DNA from: Diphasiastrum complanatum
Taxonomy: Eukaryota; Streptophyta; Lycopodiopsida; Lycopodiales; Lycopodiaceae
Length of the DNA: 64,000 nucleotides
Assembly: GCA_029204225.1 (NCBI GenBank)
Contig: CM055111.1
Coordinates: 43,836,815 to 43,900,814, forward strand
Direction: 5' to 3'
Below the pieces are notes generated by a model. It did not search any database and was not told where the DNA came from. It worked only from the letters and a program-made list of their open reading frames with translations. The translations under genes were made by a program, and so were the position numbers. This document shows, piece by piece, positions 35,451-45,843 of this stretch. Within the stretch, counting starts at the first letter, position 1. Each line of letters begins with the position of its first letter.

Positions 35451-36315
35451 TGTGAAATTTCAGAGAAATAAAGACCAAGAATGGATCTACATCAGATCCT
35501 CAAGAGGTTTTGGAAGCTAGATTACATGATCTACTAATCAACCAATGATTAGATCTAGAATTAGATCAATTCCCCATCAAAAATCTAGCAAGAACAACAA
35601 GCAAATGATTAAACTTGAGACCTACTGCCTTCACACGTGTGAAGAACAGTACCTGTACGGAATTACAGCAGAGAGTGAAGTACACAAGTGTTAGAAAGCA
35701 ATAGAACCATAAAATCACAACACAAATATGAGAATACTCAAGATATGCCTCCAAAACCAAGATCTTGCCTCATTGATTTCTCAAAGTGGATCCATCATGG
35801 ATTAAATACAAAAATCATCATACTCTCTCTCTAAGACACTTCCAGCACGTGTGAGACAGGTCATAGTGCTTATCCATATCCACTTTGGCTAAGATTCCAT
35901 TAATTTGCCACATCATCATTGGTGGCTAGTGTTGACCTTCTAGATTCCTACAAATTAGGAGATAGGTCCTACAATCTAGGAGATTTGACTTTTGACATGT
36001 ATGAAATCTATATACAATGGATCTGAACTTTCTATATGATATTTCACACGTGGGAGACCACTCCTACCCATGTGATATAGCATTTTCTACCACTAGAATG
36101 GTGCCAAGTGTCATAATACTACTAAACTAGTTTTTGGCCAATTTAGCCACTAGTTTCCAATTTAAATGATATGTACAACATTTATGATCTATCTAAATGA
36201 CTTAGGCATAGATTTCACACGTGGGAACAGGCTCCACACATGTCTAATGATGATAGGTACAAGTCATTATGGTATTTACAAGATTTAACCAAGTTAGCTT
36301 TTGCCAATTTTAACA
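35451..36315 (-). repeat. 5' LTR of the young element
   Basis: On the minus strand it starts TGTTAAAATTGGC and ends GAAATTTCACA. It contains four CACGTG cores, one of them within the 16-base perfect palindrome CTTCACACGTGTGAAG (35629-35644). Confidence 0.95.
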
Positions 36316-36431
36316 TTTTTGGCTTTGGACATTCATATAAATATATTTTTCAAACTTATTTCATTCAAAATGACCTACCCACCTCGGAAAATTTGCAAAG
36401 TGTCTTGGTTTATAAGGAGCATCAAGTATAA
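36316..36431 (+). pseudogene. Copia gag fragment, 3' part of the interrupted copy
   Basis: It continues the frame broken at 30608 (GFGHSYKYIFQTYFIQNDLP) to a TAA at 36429. The TTTTT at 36316-36320 is the second copy of the target duplication. Confidence 0.65.
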
Positions 36432-36758
36432 TATGTCAATCTCATGTTTTTTTGTGGGAGCGTGAGCTATTGCAGTGATCCATGTTTAGGCAGAATGTTG
36501 CCATGTCCTAGCCCAAGCTATGGCAAAAGTTTTTGCTATGTGTAGGCCTAGCCAGGCCTTTTGTAGCTTAATGAATCACATTCTATGATTTTAAATGCAG
36601 TATAAAATATAGGTCCTCCATAAAGATCAAAATAAGTGATAATACACTGTTTTGATATTTTATACAGTGAAATAGATAAATCACCTGGTCATCCAAAGAT
36701 GTTTCAATCTGGCAGCCAGTACCGCCAATGTTAACGATTTAGACGATTCATACCAAAG

Positions 36759-37134
36759 ATAGGATTACGATACTTTTTAAGTTATCTGCTATTCATATAC
36801 AACCAAGTTGTATTATCACAGCTGGCTCGAACCGATCAAACAATCAATTTACACAACCAAATTGACTCAATATAAGTTTCCAATATTATACATCCTCATG
36901 TTCCGACATGGTACCTAAGCACTATTATACATCCTCATGTTCCAACATGGTACCTACGCACTATAAGATAGGATTATGATACTTTCCAAGTTATCTGCTA
37001 TTCATATACAACCAAGTTGTATTATCACAGCTGGCTCAAATTGATCAAACAATCAATTTACAAAACCAAAATGACTCGATATAAGTTTCCAATATTATAC
37101 ATCCTCATGTTCCGACATGGTACCTAAGCACTAC
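36759..37134 (+). repeat. About 205-base tandem duplication
   Basis: The block beginning GATAGGATTA(C/T)GATACTTT at 36759 recurs at 36964 with few differences, through CATATACAACCAAGTTGTAT to CGACATGGTACCTAAGCACTA. Inside the first copy, ATTATACATCCTCATGTTCC and the following bases are duplicated again. Confidence 0.88.
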
Positions 37135-37542
37135 AAATGACCATAAGAATCAATATCTTATCTCATCCTTCATAGATTGACTGGGGGCCTTGGCATTTTA
37201 CGAGTAAATTTTTTGCGAGTTTTGCGAGTTTCTTTCTTGCCATCATTCAACAAAAAGATAGCACATGGTGTGCCACCCTTTTTTATGCTAATGTTTATTA
37301 TTAAGAATGTGGTTTGGTACATAGTTAAAAATCTCACATTGGAGGAATCACACCATATGAAGCTCTATTTGGAGAGAAGCCAAGATGGTGGCAGGTACCA
37401 GCTAGATGTCTTGAAATAAGTCTTGCTTTATGGTGCTTTACTATACTATATTTTACTTCTCAACTATAATTTACCTTTTTTGCTTATGAATAAAGGTTTC
37501 AAAGGGTTTGGTCTTGCTTAAGCAAGAGAAACTGTGTGAATG

Positions 37543-37680
<138 letters not shown>

Positions 37681-38326
37681 CTATACAAGTTGAGGTGAGG
37701 TTGCCACTCCTAGCGACAAACCTCTATACTACGCCTACGACACAACATAGGTGCCTTCGCCGGGGAGCGCCATCACTCGTCTCGCCCATATCACTTTTTT
37801 TTTTTCTTTCTCACTCTCTTTTTCCCTACCCCTTCCATTTAACCAAAAAAATCAAATTTTGGGGGGTAGTTTAGTGTGGATTAAAACTTAGATTTAGTGT
37901 GGATTAAGACTTAGTTTAGTGTGGATCAAGACTTAGATTTGTCATTTTTTCGAGATTTTTTGCTTGTACGGACTATGGGGAGAGATTGAGAGGTAGGAGC
38001 TTTTAGATCCAAGCATCCAATCACTCCATAAAGCCCAAAAAACCCAAAAAAAATAGAAAATTCCTCTATTTCTTGTAAAATGAGCAGAAAATGGCCAAAA
38101 AACACCTATCAGACTCTATAACTTTCAGATCCTTCCAAAATAACTCTCGCCGACTTGGCAGTACCTTTTTTCACATCATAAGAACCTACTGTAGATTGGG
38201 TGAGAGTTAGTTCATAGTCATTTTGCCAAAATAGCCAAAAAAAATCCAAAAAAACCAAAAAATACTGCTCTTTAACCTTGTAGAATGCTCATATTTTGCT
38301 ATTTTTGGATCCACACGTGGGAAATA

Positions 38327-38716
38327 TAGTAGGGTACTATTATTGTATAAACAAAAACTTCATTTTATCATGTATTTGATGTTTGATCAACATCTTATTG
38401 AGTTTGTATCTCTTTCATTGAGTAGGTGTTGATTTTCTACATTGCAAATGGTGTAAATTGTGTTGGCTTTCTTAACCAAAGTTCAAGGGATGTTTTTGGA
38501 TCTTAATGATATGAAATTATTCAAATAGTAGGGTACTGTTATTGTATGGACAACAACTTCATTTTATCATTTTGATGTTTGATCAGTATCTTATTGAGTT
38601 TGTATCTCTTTCATTGAGTAGATGCTGATTTTTTACATTGCAAATGGTGTAAATTGTGTTGGCTTCTTAACCAAAGATCAAGAGATGATTTGGATCTTAA
38701 ATGGTCTAAAATTCTT
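38327..38716 (+). repeat. About 195-base tandem duplication at an LTR end
   Basis: ATAGTAGGGTACT(A/G)TTATTGTAT starts both copies, at about 38327 and 38525. They share CTTATTGAGTTTGTATCTCT and TTGCAAATGGTGTAAATTGT, and the second copy ends just before a primer site. The duplication therefore lies in the R/U5 part of a copia LTR. Confidence 0.82.
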
Positions 38717-38720
38717 CACA

Positions 38721-38732
38721 TGGTATCAGAGC
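38721..38732 (+). promoter_or_regulatory. Primer-binding site (tRNA-iMet) of a gutted copia element
   Basis: TGGTATCAGAGC follows AATTCTTCACA, a typical LTR end. The gag stub begins 590 bases downstream. Confidence 0.8.
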
Positions 38733-39321
38733 TCTTGTGTTGTAGGTTATGGAAGTACAACCACATTTAGCAAAGATTTGGAGGAGCTTCTATCTCTACT
38801 AGAGCATCTAGAATAGTTTCTACTCAAAAATCAAGAATTTTGCATGTGTAGAATTGATCTTTTGTAGGTCAAAACTCAATTTAGGTTTATGAACTTGAAG
38901 TAGGCCGATTTCACACATGTGTAACTGGAATTGGACGATTTTAATTGCATTTGGAAAGCTTCATTAGAGGTACAAGATTCTATATCAAGATTTTTGCAAT
39001 TGCATGTAGAATTTGAAAGATTCAATCTTTTGTGATTTTCTCAAAACCCTAATTCTGATTGGATCTCTATTTTTTGAAGTTTATGGACTTTAATAGAGCG
39101 TGTTTCAATCTTAGAAAGTAGCAAGATTCATTATAGTGTGTGTGGATCATAGGTTGATCAAAATTTCTTCATTCTATGTGTTGATTTGCTAGTGATAAGT
39201 GCTAAAAAGAATTAAGAGTTTCCATATCTTTGTGATTTATTTTTGAATACATTTGTTGTCATTCAAAAGAGTGCTTTGAGCATTGGAACAGGTTGAAAGG
39301 AGAAGGTGAGGCCACTTCAAC

Positions 39322-39531
39322 ATGGCTACAAGTGGAGGCTTTGTGTTGGAGATCAATGATAGGCTTACCTCAATCAATTATTCTACTTGGAAGGTGAGGA
39401 TGGAGTCAGACAAGTTCAAGGGCAAAGACAAAGGCAGATCAAAGGGTCAAGACCAAGGTGAGCCTTTCTCTTTTGTTAGTAAGAAGAAAGATAGGTCAAA
39501 GTTAAAATGCTTCTATTGTGGAATGAAGTAA
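39322..39531 (+). pseudogene. Ty1/copia gag stub with internal deletion
   Basis: The first 28 residues (MATSGGFVLEINDRLTSINY, then STWKVRMES) are a clear copia gag start. The frame then jumps to the basic linker before the nucleocapsid and enters a zinc knuckle (CFYCGMK) that breaks off. Most of gag is missing. From 39532 the sequence belongs to an antisense frame. Confidence 0.85.
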
Positions 39532-41117
39532 TCAAAACATCATTCATATTATCAACGTGCAAACGGTGCAGATTATCAACATTGCAATTGATGTCTGTCA
39601 GCGCATTTATACCACAAGAAATTATATGTGGTTTGATACAAAATGACGTCTACTTATCAGCGATCATCGCTGGTTACTTGAGGAACGATATGATTCAAGC
39701 CATTTTGCAAAGTTTGTCTAAGAAAGGTACTTCTAATAATACTGTAGTCTGTAGTCACAACATGACTGAATCAGTTCGAAATAAAATTATTGTAGCATTT
39801 AATCGTGTGCATATTTTCAATCTCAAAGTTACAAAGCACGTCATAGGGAGATAGGACCAGCCGAATGTGATATCATGAAAAGAGTCGTGAACAATACCAA
39901 ATAACTGTAGCAAAATGTGAGCGTAGAACTGCTTCACATGGATAGTCTCAAAAATCCTATTACGATAGCATAAGGTAAAAAAAAGCTTCCCCTTGTTGCT
40001 TCTAGTGCTGAGTTGTAGTCGGACGACTGGATTTGTGACGATCTTCCTATTTTCCTCAAAACCCTGCATCCATATTAATCCCTGAAGAAGTTTAACTTTT
40101 TCACTGGTAGATCACTTTTTGAGCTACTGCCTTGTTCATCACTTCCCTAGTGGTAGTAAATTTTTTTTTCTTATACATGTCTTGCCCAGAAATGACCAAA
40201 GAAGGGTTGTTGAGATTAAATGAGCCACTTCTTTTATTGGAGTTTTGGAAGTACTTTGTCTTGAAAAGTGGAAAATCTAGGTCTTTTTAGGAGACGTTCG
40301 ATTTTCCGAATATGTTTGGCATCACCTAGGTTGGCAAGTAGTTTGGTATTAGGATCTTTGTATAACTCAATAGAGGCATCAAGCATGTGGGGCGGATGAA
40401 TAAGAAAGCAAGGTGGGCTTTGACTACATCTCTAGTCGGCTTGTGTAGCCAAACGAAAAAGGCATTGGCTTGATTTTGCAGAGAAACATCGGAGAAGAAT
40501 TTGTTGAGATTATTCATCATGAATCAAACTGCGTGGTCAAACCAAATAACAGAAGAGCTACTCTTGCATTTTTTACCACAATGACACTTGAAGAAGGGTC
40601 TTTTCCATTTCCATATGCGGGCTTGTTAGAGATGCATACGGTTGAGACCAGTTTCAAAGTGTCCTCTGACCTTGACCCAAGTTTGCTCGGAAGAACAACG
40701 TGAAGGCTCAAACTTGTTCATTCGTATGATGGTATCAAAAGCAATAGGAGTCTCTAGAGAAGAGTTTTTATGCAGAGCAGCAAGTTTACAGGTTTGTACT
40801 TCTTTCTGGGTGAGGTGAGTAAGCAAGGTTCAAAGTTCAATAGGTATGTGGGCAAGGAAATTCACAGTGGGGAGGCTCCAGAGTTTGAAGGAAGTAAGGG
40901 CAGATTTGAATTCAATTGTATTGCTGGGGACCATAGGGATTCGGCAACTTTTGCATTGGTAGAATTCGTAAGCAGATTGGTCACCAATGTCACAAATTTT
41001 CTGGGAGAATTGCTCAAGCTGTGATGCGCTATCCTCATCAAGATCATCAACAAAGACAAGCAGGTGTGGAGATAAAGGTGCATGAAGGAGTGGCAATCTT
41101 AGTAGAAGCAGTACCAT
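39532..41117 (-). pseudogene. Decayed antisense coding sequence of unknown identity
   Basis: On the minus strand one frame runs from about 41117 to 40070 and continues after a frameshift to about 39532, some 530 codons in all. Stops are few relative to the length, and many are single-change stops (TGA 40832-40830, TAA 40628-40626, TGA near 40524). Protein-like stretches lie between them, such as CDIGDQSAYEFYQCKSCRIP, FKCHCGKKCKSSSS, NAFFVWLHKPT and FEENRKIVTNPVVRLQLS. The three stretches at 40830-41117, 40626-40826 and 40326-40520 share one frame, which chance would not give. I recognise no family. It sits between a copia gag stub and a copia RNase H tail, in reverse. It may be captured host coding sequence or an older element. 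Confidence 0.6.
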
Positions 41118-41179
41118 TTTCTTTTTCTAGATATTCAAAAACTTTTCTGATGTGTGAGTTAAAAAACCTCTCCTCTTTT

Positions 41180-41358
41180 TGAAATTTTTTCGCAAGCGTG
41201 GAAGAAGGTGCAAGCCAAGGAGATCAAGCTCCATCATGTGTCATCATCCTAATGTGTTGATGATATTTTAACCAAACCATTGCCAAACGACTCATTTAAA
41301 AAGTTGTGATATGCACTTGGTGTTGTAGATAGATGTACACTAGATTTGCCAAGCTAGA
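41180..41358 (+). pseudogene. End of Ty1/copia RNase H
   Basis: Reads VQAKEIKLHHV, then VDDILTKPLPNDSFKKL and YALGVVDRCTLDLPS with one stop. This is the standard copia pol C-terminus. The LTR at 41366 begins eight bases later. Confidence 0.82.
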
Positions 41359-41365
41359 TTTTGAG

Positions 41366-41950
41366 TGTTAAAATTGTCAAAATCCTAGCTTTGATCTATG
41401 ATTATTTGTGTATAACTTGATCCCACACGTATGGAGCTTGTTCCACGTGGATGTTAGGCCTAAATGCATTTGTTTCTAGTTAGATAGAAAAAGTCTTGAT
41501 TGACACACGTGTGAACTAGTGAAAAGCTAGTCAAGCTGAAAATGGTTATTTGGCACCATATTACTAGTTGATCAAGCATACCCATGTGAATAATGGAGGC
41601 TTCCCATGTGTGAGAGGCTATTCCCATGTGTGTACATATTTGGAAAATATCAGTAAATAATCGTAGGAGTTGATTTTGCAAATTCCTAAATGTTAGGAAA
41701 ATTACCTCAAATCAAGGAAAATCATGGTGAGGCAATGGCATCAATCTAGGAATCAAAGATGTGGGTGCTTATCTAGCATTGATTGGTGGATCTGAAGTGA
41801 TGTGGCATTTCCCACACGTGCCAGGCCTGCTGAGTCAACATATCAGGTCGAAATGTACTTGATCTATATATAGATCATCATTGTGAATATCAAATTTGAT
41901 GAGAGATCTTGATTTTGAGACAAATCCATGTTGTTTTCACCATTTGTGTT
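41366..41950 (+). repeat. Diverged LTR related to the young element, part 1
   Basis: Starts TGTTAAAATTGTCAAAA, like the young element's LTR in its own orientation, and follows the copia RNase H end. It contains CACACGTATGGAG, CCACGTGGATG, CACACGTGTGAAC and CACACGTGCC. The LTR is split at 41950 by the chromovirus and continues at 46991. Confidence 0.78.
41883..41950 (+). repeat. 68-base direct repeat, left copy
   Basis: Identical to 46923-46990 (begins GTGAATATCAAATTTGATGA). It belongs to the diverged LTR and is duplicated around the chromovirus insertion. Confidence 0.95.
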
Positions 41951-41955
41951 TATAG

Positions 41956-42333
41956 ATGTTAATGTTAATGTTTATAGATGGGTTACCAAAAGATTATCAA
42001 GTGGATGTTTGTAGGAACCATCCAAAAACCCTTGAAGATGCTATTAGGGCTGCAAAATACTTTGATGACACACCTAAGCCACCTAGGGGTCAACAGCCTA
42101 ATGAGCAGAAAAAAGGTTTTCAATTTAAGAGGAAGGATAGGGAAGTTGTTAATGAAACACATCCCAATTCCAACAATCCTAAGAAAAACAAGAAAAACTT
42201 TAAAAACCATCATGGTGGCAATGATAAAGCTGAAGCTCGTAAGAAGAACCTGTGCTTCAAGTGCAATGGCGAGGGTCACCTTGCACGTGATTGCTTCAAA
42301 AAACAAGCTTCAACCTCAAGTAATCTATCTTGA
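41956..42333 (+). pseudogene. Chromovirus gag, C-terminal part
   Basis: Starts in gag (LPKDYQVDVCRNHPKTLEDA, IRAAKYFDD), runs through a basic linker and ends with a CCHC knuckle, CFKCNGEGHLARDC, at about 42253-42294. A TGA at 42331-42333 closes it. The N-terminal capsid part is lost to the truncation. Confidence 0.9.
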
Positions 42334-42971
42334 AGAAATGAGATGGATGTTTATTTCCTTAGTTTTTGGTCCTAATGACCTTATTTGCATTAAAGGTAAA
42401 ATTAATGATCAAGTTGTTAATGTTCTTTTGATACGTGATCCACTCGTAACTTTATTAATGTAAATTTGGTGCAACGCTAAACCTTCCTACTTGAATAAGT
42501 GAGAAAAAATACCGTGTGACAATGGCATCGAAAAGTAATTCCGATTTGATGGATTTTATTAATCCTGATGTAGAATTACACATCCAGGATTATTCTGAAA
42601 AACTAGAATTCCATGCTGTTCAATTAGCTAATGTAGATATTGTTCTTGGGCAACAATGGCATTTTGATAAGAACAAATCATTGAGAATTGATTTTGTTGA
42701 GAAATCTTTATCTTTTATGCATGAGAATTCTTTAATTAAGATCAAGTCTAGTTTAAGTGTTGACACTAAAAATGTTAACCCTTATTCTAAACGAGAACTT
42801 AATTCTATTATGAAGAATTCTGATTTTAAAGTTTATTTATGTTTTCATAATGATATCATTTGCTGCAATGATGAAGAACTTAACATAAATGCCATGAATA
42901 TTTCAGTGAGAACACTACAAAATTTGAAGCCTATAATGAACTTAGGCAGGAATTCAATGATGTTTTTTTAG
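42334..42971 (+). pseudogene. Chromovirus protease region, broken
   Basis: The active-site segment reads NVLLIRDPLVTLL near 42420, where a D-S/T-G triad is expected, so it is lost. The fold continues in another frame with EKLEFHAVQL and DIVLGQQWHF. A frame break near 42960 leads into RT. Confidence 0.72.
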
Positions 42972-44353
42972 ACCTTTCTGTAGGTTTACCACCAGAAAGG
43001 ACAGTTGATCATAAAATTGACCTAATTCCTGGAACAATTCCAATCGCACAGCGTCCTTATAGGATGAGTGCATCGGAAGAGGCTGAGGTAAATAGGCAAT
43101 TACATGATTACCTGAAAAAGGGGTGGGTACAACCTAATAAGTCTCCTTGGGCATCACCAGTGGTTCTGGTGGCCAAGAAGGATGGGACTATAAGGTTTTG
43201 TGTCGACTATAAGAAATTGAACAAGGTAACCGTTAAGAATAGATATCCACTGGCGCGGATGGATGATCTAATAGACTATCTTGGTGGTGCTGGGTACTTT
43301 ACCAAGATAGATCTAAGATCGGGCTACCATCAGATACGCATTAAGGCAGAAGATATACCAAAAATCGGGTTTCGAACTCGCTTTGGTCACTACGAATTTT
43401 TGGTGTTGCCTTTTGGTTTGACCAATGCACCGGCAACTTTCCAACAAATGATGAACGATTTGTTCAGGCCATATTTGGGAAGATTCGTAGTGGTATTCTT
43501 AGATGATATCCTAGTGTTCAGTAAGATTTTGGCGGAACATAAAGAGCATCTTAGGATTGTCTTGGACATTCTAAGAAGGGAAAAGCTCTTTGCCAAGGAG
43601 TCTAAGTGTGACTTTTTTGCTAAGGAATTGTCCTACTCGGGGCATAAGATTTCCGAACGAGGGGTGGAGATTGAGGCTGATCGTATCCAGAGGGTTATTG
43701 ATTGGCCTATTCTCACCACAATTCGGAAAATCAAGTCTTTCTTGGGGTTTGTGGGATTTTTCCGTTGGCATAATCCCCAATTTGTTAGATTGGCATTCCC
43801 CCTTACCCAGGCCTTGAAAGGCTATAAGAAGCTAAGCCGGAGGGCTAAGAGTCCACTAGTGGTGTGGACGGAGGATATGAATAATTGTTTTGAGTTGCTT
43901 AAGAAAAGTGTCACTTCGGCACCAATACTAATCATTGGCGATCCTAATAAGACTTTTGTGGTTAGGACCGATGCCAGTGATTATGCTATTGGAGCTGTTT
44001 TGATGCAGAATGGACATCCTATGGCTTATGAAAGCAAGAAACTCAATCCTGCTCAGTCTAGGTATTGTACCTATGAGAAGGAACTATTTGCAATTGTTCA
44101 TTCCTTGAAAATTTGGCGACATTATTTGTATGGAACCAGATTTGAAGTTTTGACGTATCATCAGACTCTTCGATATTTCTGTGATGCTACAGATTTAAAG
44201 GGGAGGCAAGCTAGATGGGCTGAGCTGATGCAAATCTTTGACTTTTTTGTACGTTATTGTAAAGGAAGTCAAAATACTCTAGCGCATGCTTTGAGTCGGT
44301 TACCGGTTATTAATCAGTTGTGCTTTACTGTTATAGAACTAGAGTTGTTTTAG
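42972..44353 (+). pseudogene. Chromovirus RT and RNase H, long open frame
   Basis: An open frame of over 450 codons. RT motifs: WVQPNKSPWASPVVLVAKKD, RFCVDYKKLNKVTVKNRYP, IDLRSGYHQIRI, LPFGLTNAPATFQQMMN and the intact catalytic FLDD (VVVFLDDILVFS). Connection and RNase H follow: SFLGFVGFFRWHNPQF, RTDASDYAIGAVLM, YEKELFAIVHSLKIWRHYL. Substitutions at normally conserved points (TYHQTL for TDHQTL, NTLAHALSR for ADALSR) indicate decay of RNase H. The element is cut off from a complete gag, so no function is expected. Confidence 0.92.
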
Positions 44354-44369
44354 TCTCTTCAAGGACTAT

Positions 44370-45338
44370 ATGAGTCCGATCCTTTTTTTTGGAAAGTATT
44401 GGCAACAAGTACTTTCGGAGGTCGATTCAGGTTTGCAAGATTCCTCAAATCAGGAAAAGACTGAAACAGATTATCCAATTCGAAACAGGATTTTGTTTCG
44501 TAAAGGAAAGGTGTGTGTACCGGAGAATGACACTGTGAGGGCCCAAATCTTGCATGAGTGTCATGATAGTCCATGCGCAGGACATCCGGGTATACAAAGA
44601 ACACTTGACTTAGTTCGAAGGCAATTTGGGTGGCCTAAGATGAAAAGTCAGGTAGAGGCCTATGTACTTAAATGTACTAAGTGCCAGTTAAATAAAGCAA
44701 AGAGGCTAAAAGCTAGTGGCCTATTACATCCTTTAGATATTCCTACCGGAAAGTGAGAAAGTATATCTATGGATTTTGTGGTCGGGCTTCCACGTACAGG
44801 GAAGGGCCATGATTCGGTTTGGGTCATTGTTGACAGACTTACGAAGTTTGTTCAATTTATCCTAACGAAAACTACTGTTAAAGCTTCAAAACTAGTTCAA
44901 TTGTTTGTTGAGAAGCTTTTTCGACTATATGGGCTGCCTTGCGATATTGTCAGTGACCGTGACCCAAAATTCACTGGGAATTTTTGGCAAGCAGTATTTG
45001 AAAAGTTGGAAACAACTTTAAGTTTGAGTTCTACAGATCATCCGGAATCAGACGGTCAAACGGAAAGGACCAATCAGACGATGGAGGATATGCTTCGAGC
45101 ATATGTGGGCCATCGGCAGTCTGATTGGGAATAGTACCTTCCACTGATGGAATTTGCATATAACAGTGCAAAACATTCAACGACTGGATTCAGCTCTTTC
45201 ATGCTTATGTATGGTTTTCAACCTCGATCACCAATTAGTGTTGGCATGAAAAACCTACGGGTGCAAGCCATAGCTGATTTCCTTGTGGATATGCAAGAAA
45301 TGTTACAGTTGGCTAAAGACAGCATAAGAAGTGCTTAG
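44370..45338 (+). pseudogene. Chromovirus integrase with in-frame stops
   Basis: The zinc-binding part has HECHDSPCAGHPG and CTKCQLNKAK. The core has the three catalytic acids in context: MDFVVGLPRTG, DIVSDRDPKFTG and PESDGQTERTNQ. Stops interrupt it at 44754 (TGA), 45132 (TAG, in place of Trp in DWEYLP-like context) and 45336 (TAG). The part at 45147-45330 is closely related to the scrap at 20580-20863. Confidence 0.92.
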
Positions 45339-45827
45339 GACAGGGCAAGGCACTATGCTGATCTATCTCGGAAGCACAAGGTATTCATGGTCAACGACTG
45401 GGTGTTTTTGGGAGTCCCTAGTCACTCCAGAGGCTTGAAAACTATTAAGTGTGCAAAGTTGACGCCTAGGTATTGCGGTCCTTTTAAGGTTATCCAAGTG
45501 ATAAACAATGTCGCATACAAACTAGACCTTCCAACTAACGTTGGAATTCATCCTGTTTTCCACGTTAGTAAGTTGAAACCCTCGTTGGAGGTTGGGGAGA
45601 CCCCGGTCCCTGTGGAAGACCTAGTGGAACTTCTTCATGATGAGTCCGTGAGTGGACCACCTGAACCCGAGGCGATTGTTAATAGCCGACAAAGAACTAT
45701 ACGGAGTAGAGTGCTTCGGGAATTTTTAGTCAGGTGGAGGGGCAAATCAGAAGAGGAGGATACATGGGAAAAGGAGACTGATCTCCAGAAGAATTTTCCA
45801 AATTTTTCCCTACAAGGAAAAATTTAA
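45339..45827 (+). pseudogene. Integrase C-terminus with chromodomain
   Basis: Continues integrase (KLTPRYCGPFKVIQVINNVA, HPVFHVSKLKP) and ends in a chromodomain: EAIVNSRQRTIRSR, then EFLVRWRGKSEEEDTWEKE. Chromodomains direct chromovirus integration to particular chromatin. It marks the element as a chromovirus. Confidence 0.92.
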
Positions 45828-45828
45828 G

Positions 45829-45843
45829 TTTAGGGGGAAGGAA
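45829..45843 (+). promoter_or_regulatory. Polypurine tract of the chromovirus
   Basis: TTTAGGGGGAAGGAA directly before the LTR start TGTTACATAC. Confidence 0.85.

Larger units (their letters stand above)
30610..36315 (-). mobile_element. Young non-autonomous LTR retrotransposon, 5706 bp
   Basis: Two 865-base LTRs (30610-31474 and 35451-36315), which I read as identical throughout, frame an interior of 3976 bases. The element ends TG...CA and is flanked by TTTTT on both sides (30605-30609 and 36316-36320). The primer site and polypurine tract put it on the minus strand, 5' LTR at the high coordinates. Its only substantial ORF is a 671-codon gag-like frame; protease, integrase, RT and RNase H are all missing. 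Identical LTRs and an open ORF mean a recent insertion, so the enzymes must come from a partner. The LTR start, primer site and knuckle suggest a Ty1/copia partner, perhaps the family at 41 kb. This matches what is called a TR-GAG. Confidence 0.93.

Noticed and set aside
39507-39854. Plus-strand 115-codon frame after the gag stub
   Set aside because: It overlaps the longer minus-strand decayed frame, which has better continuity; the plus frame has no gag or pol motif.
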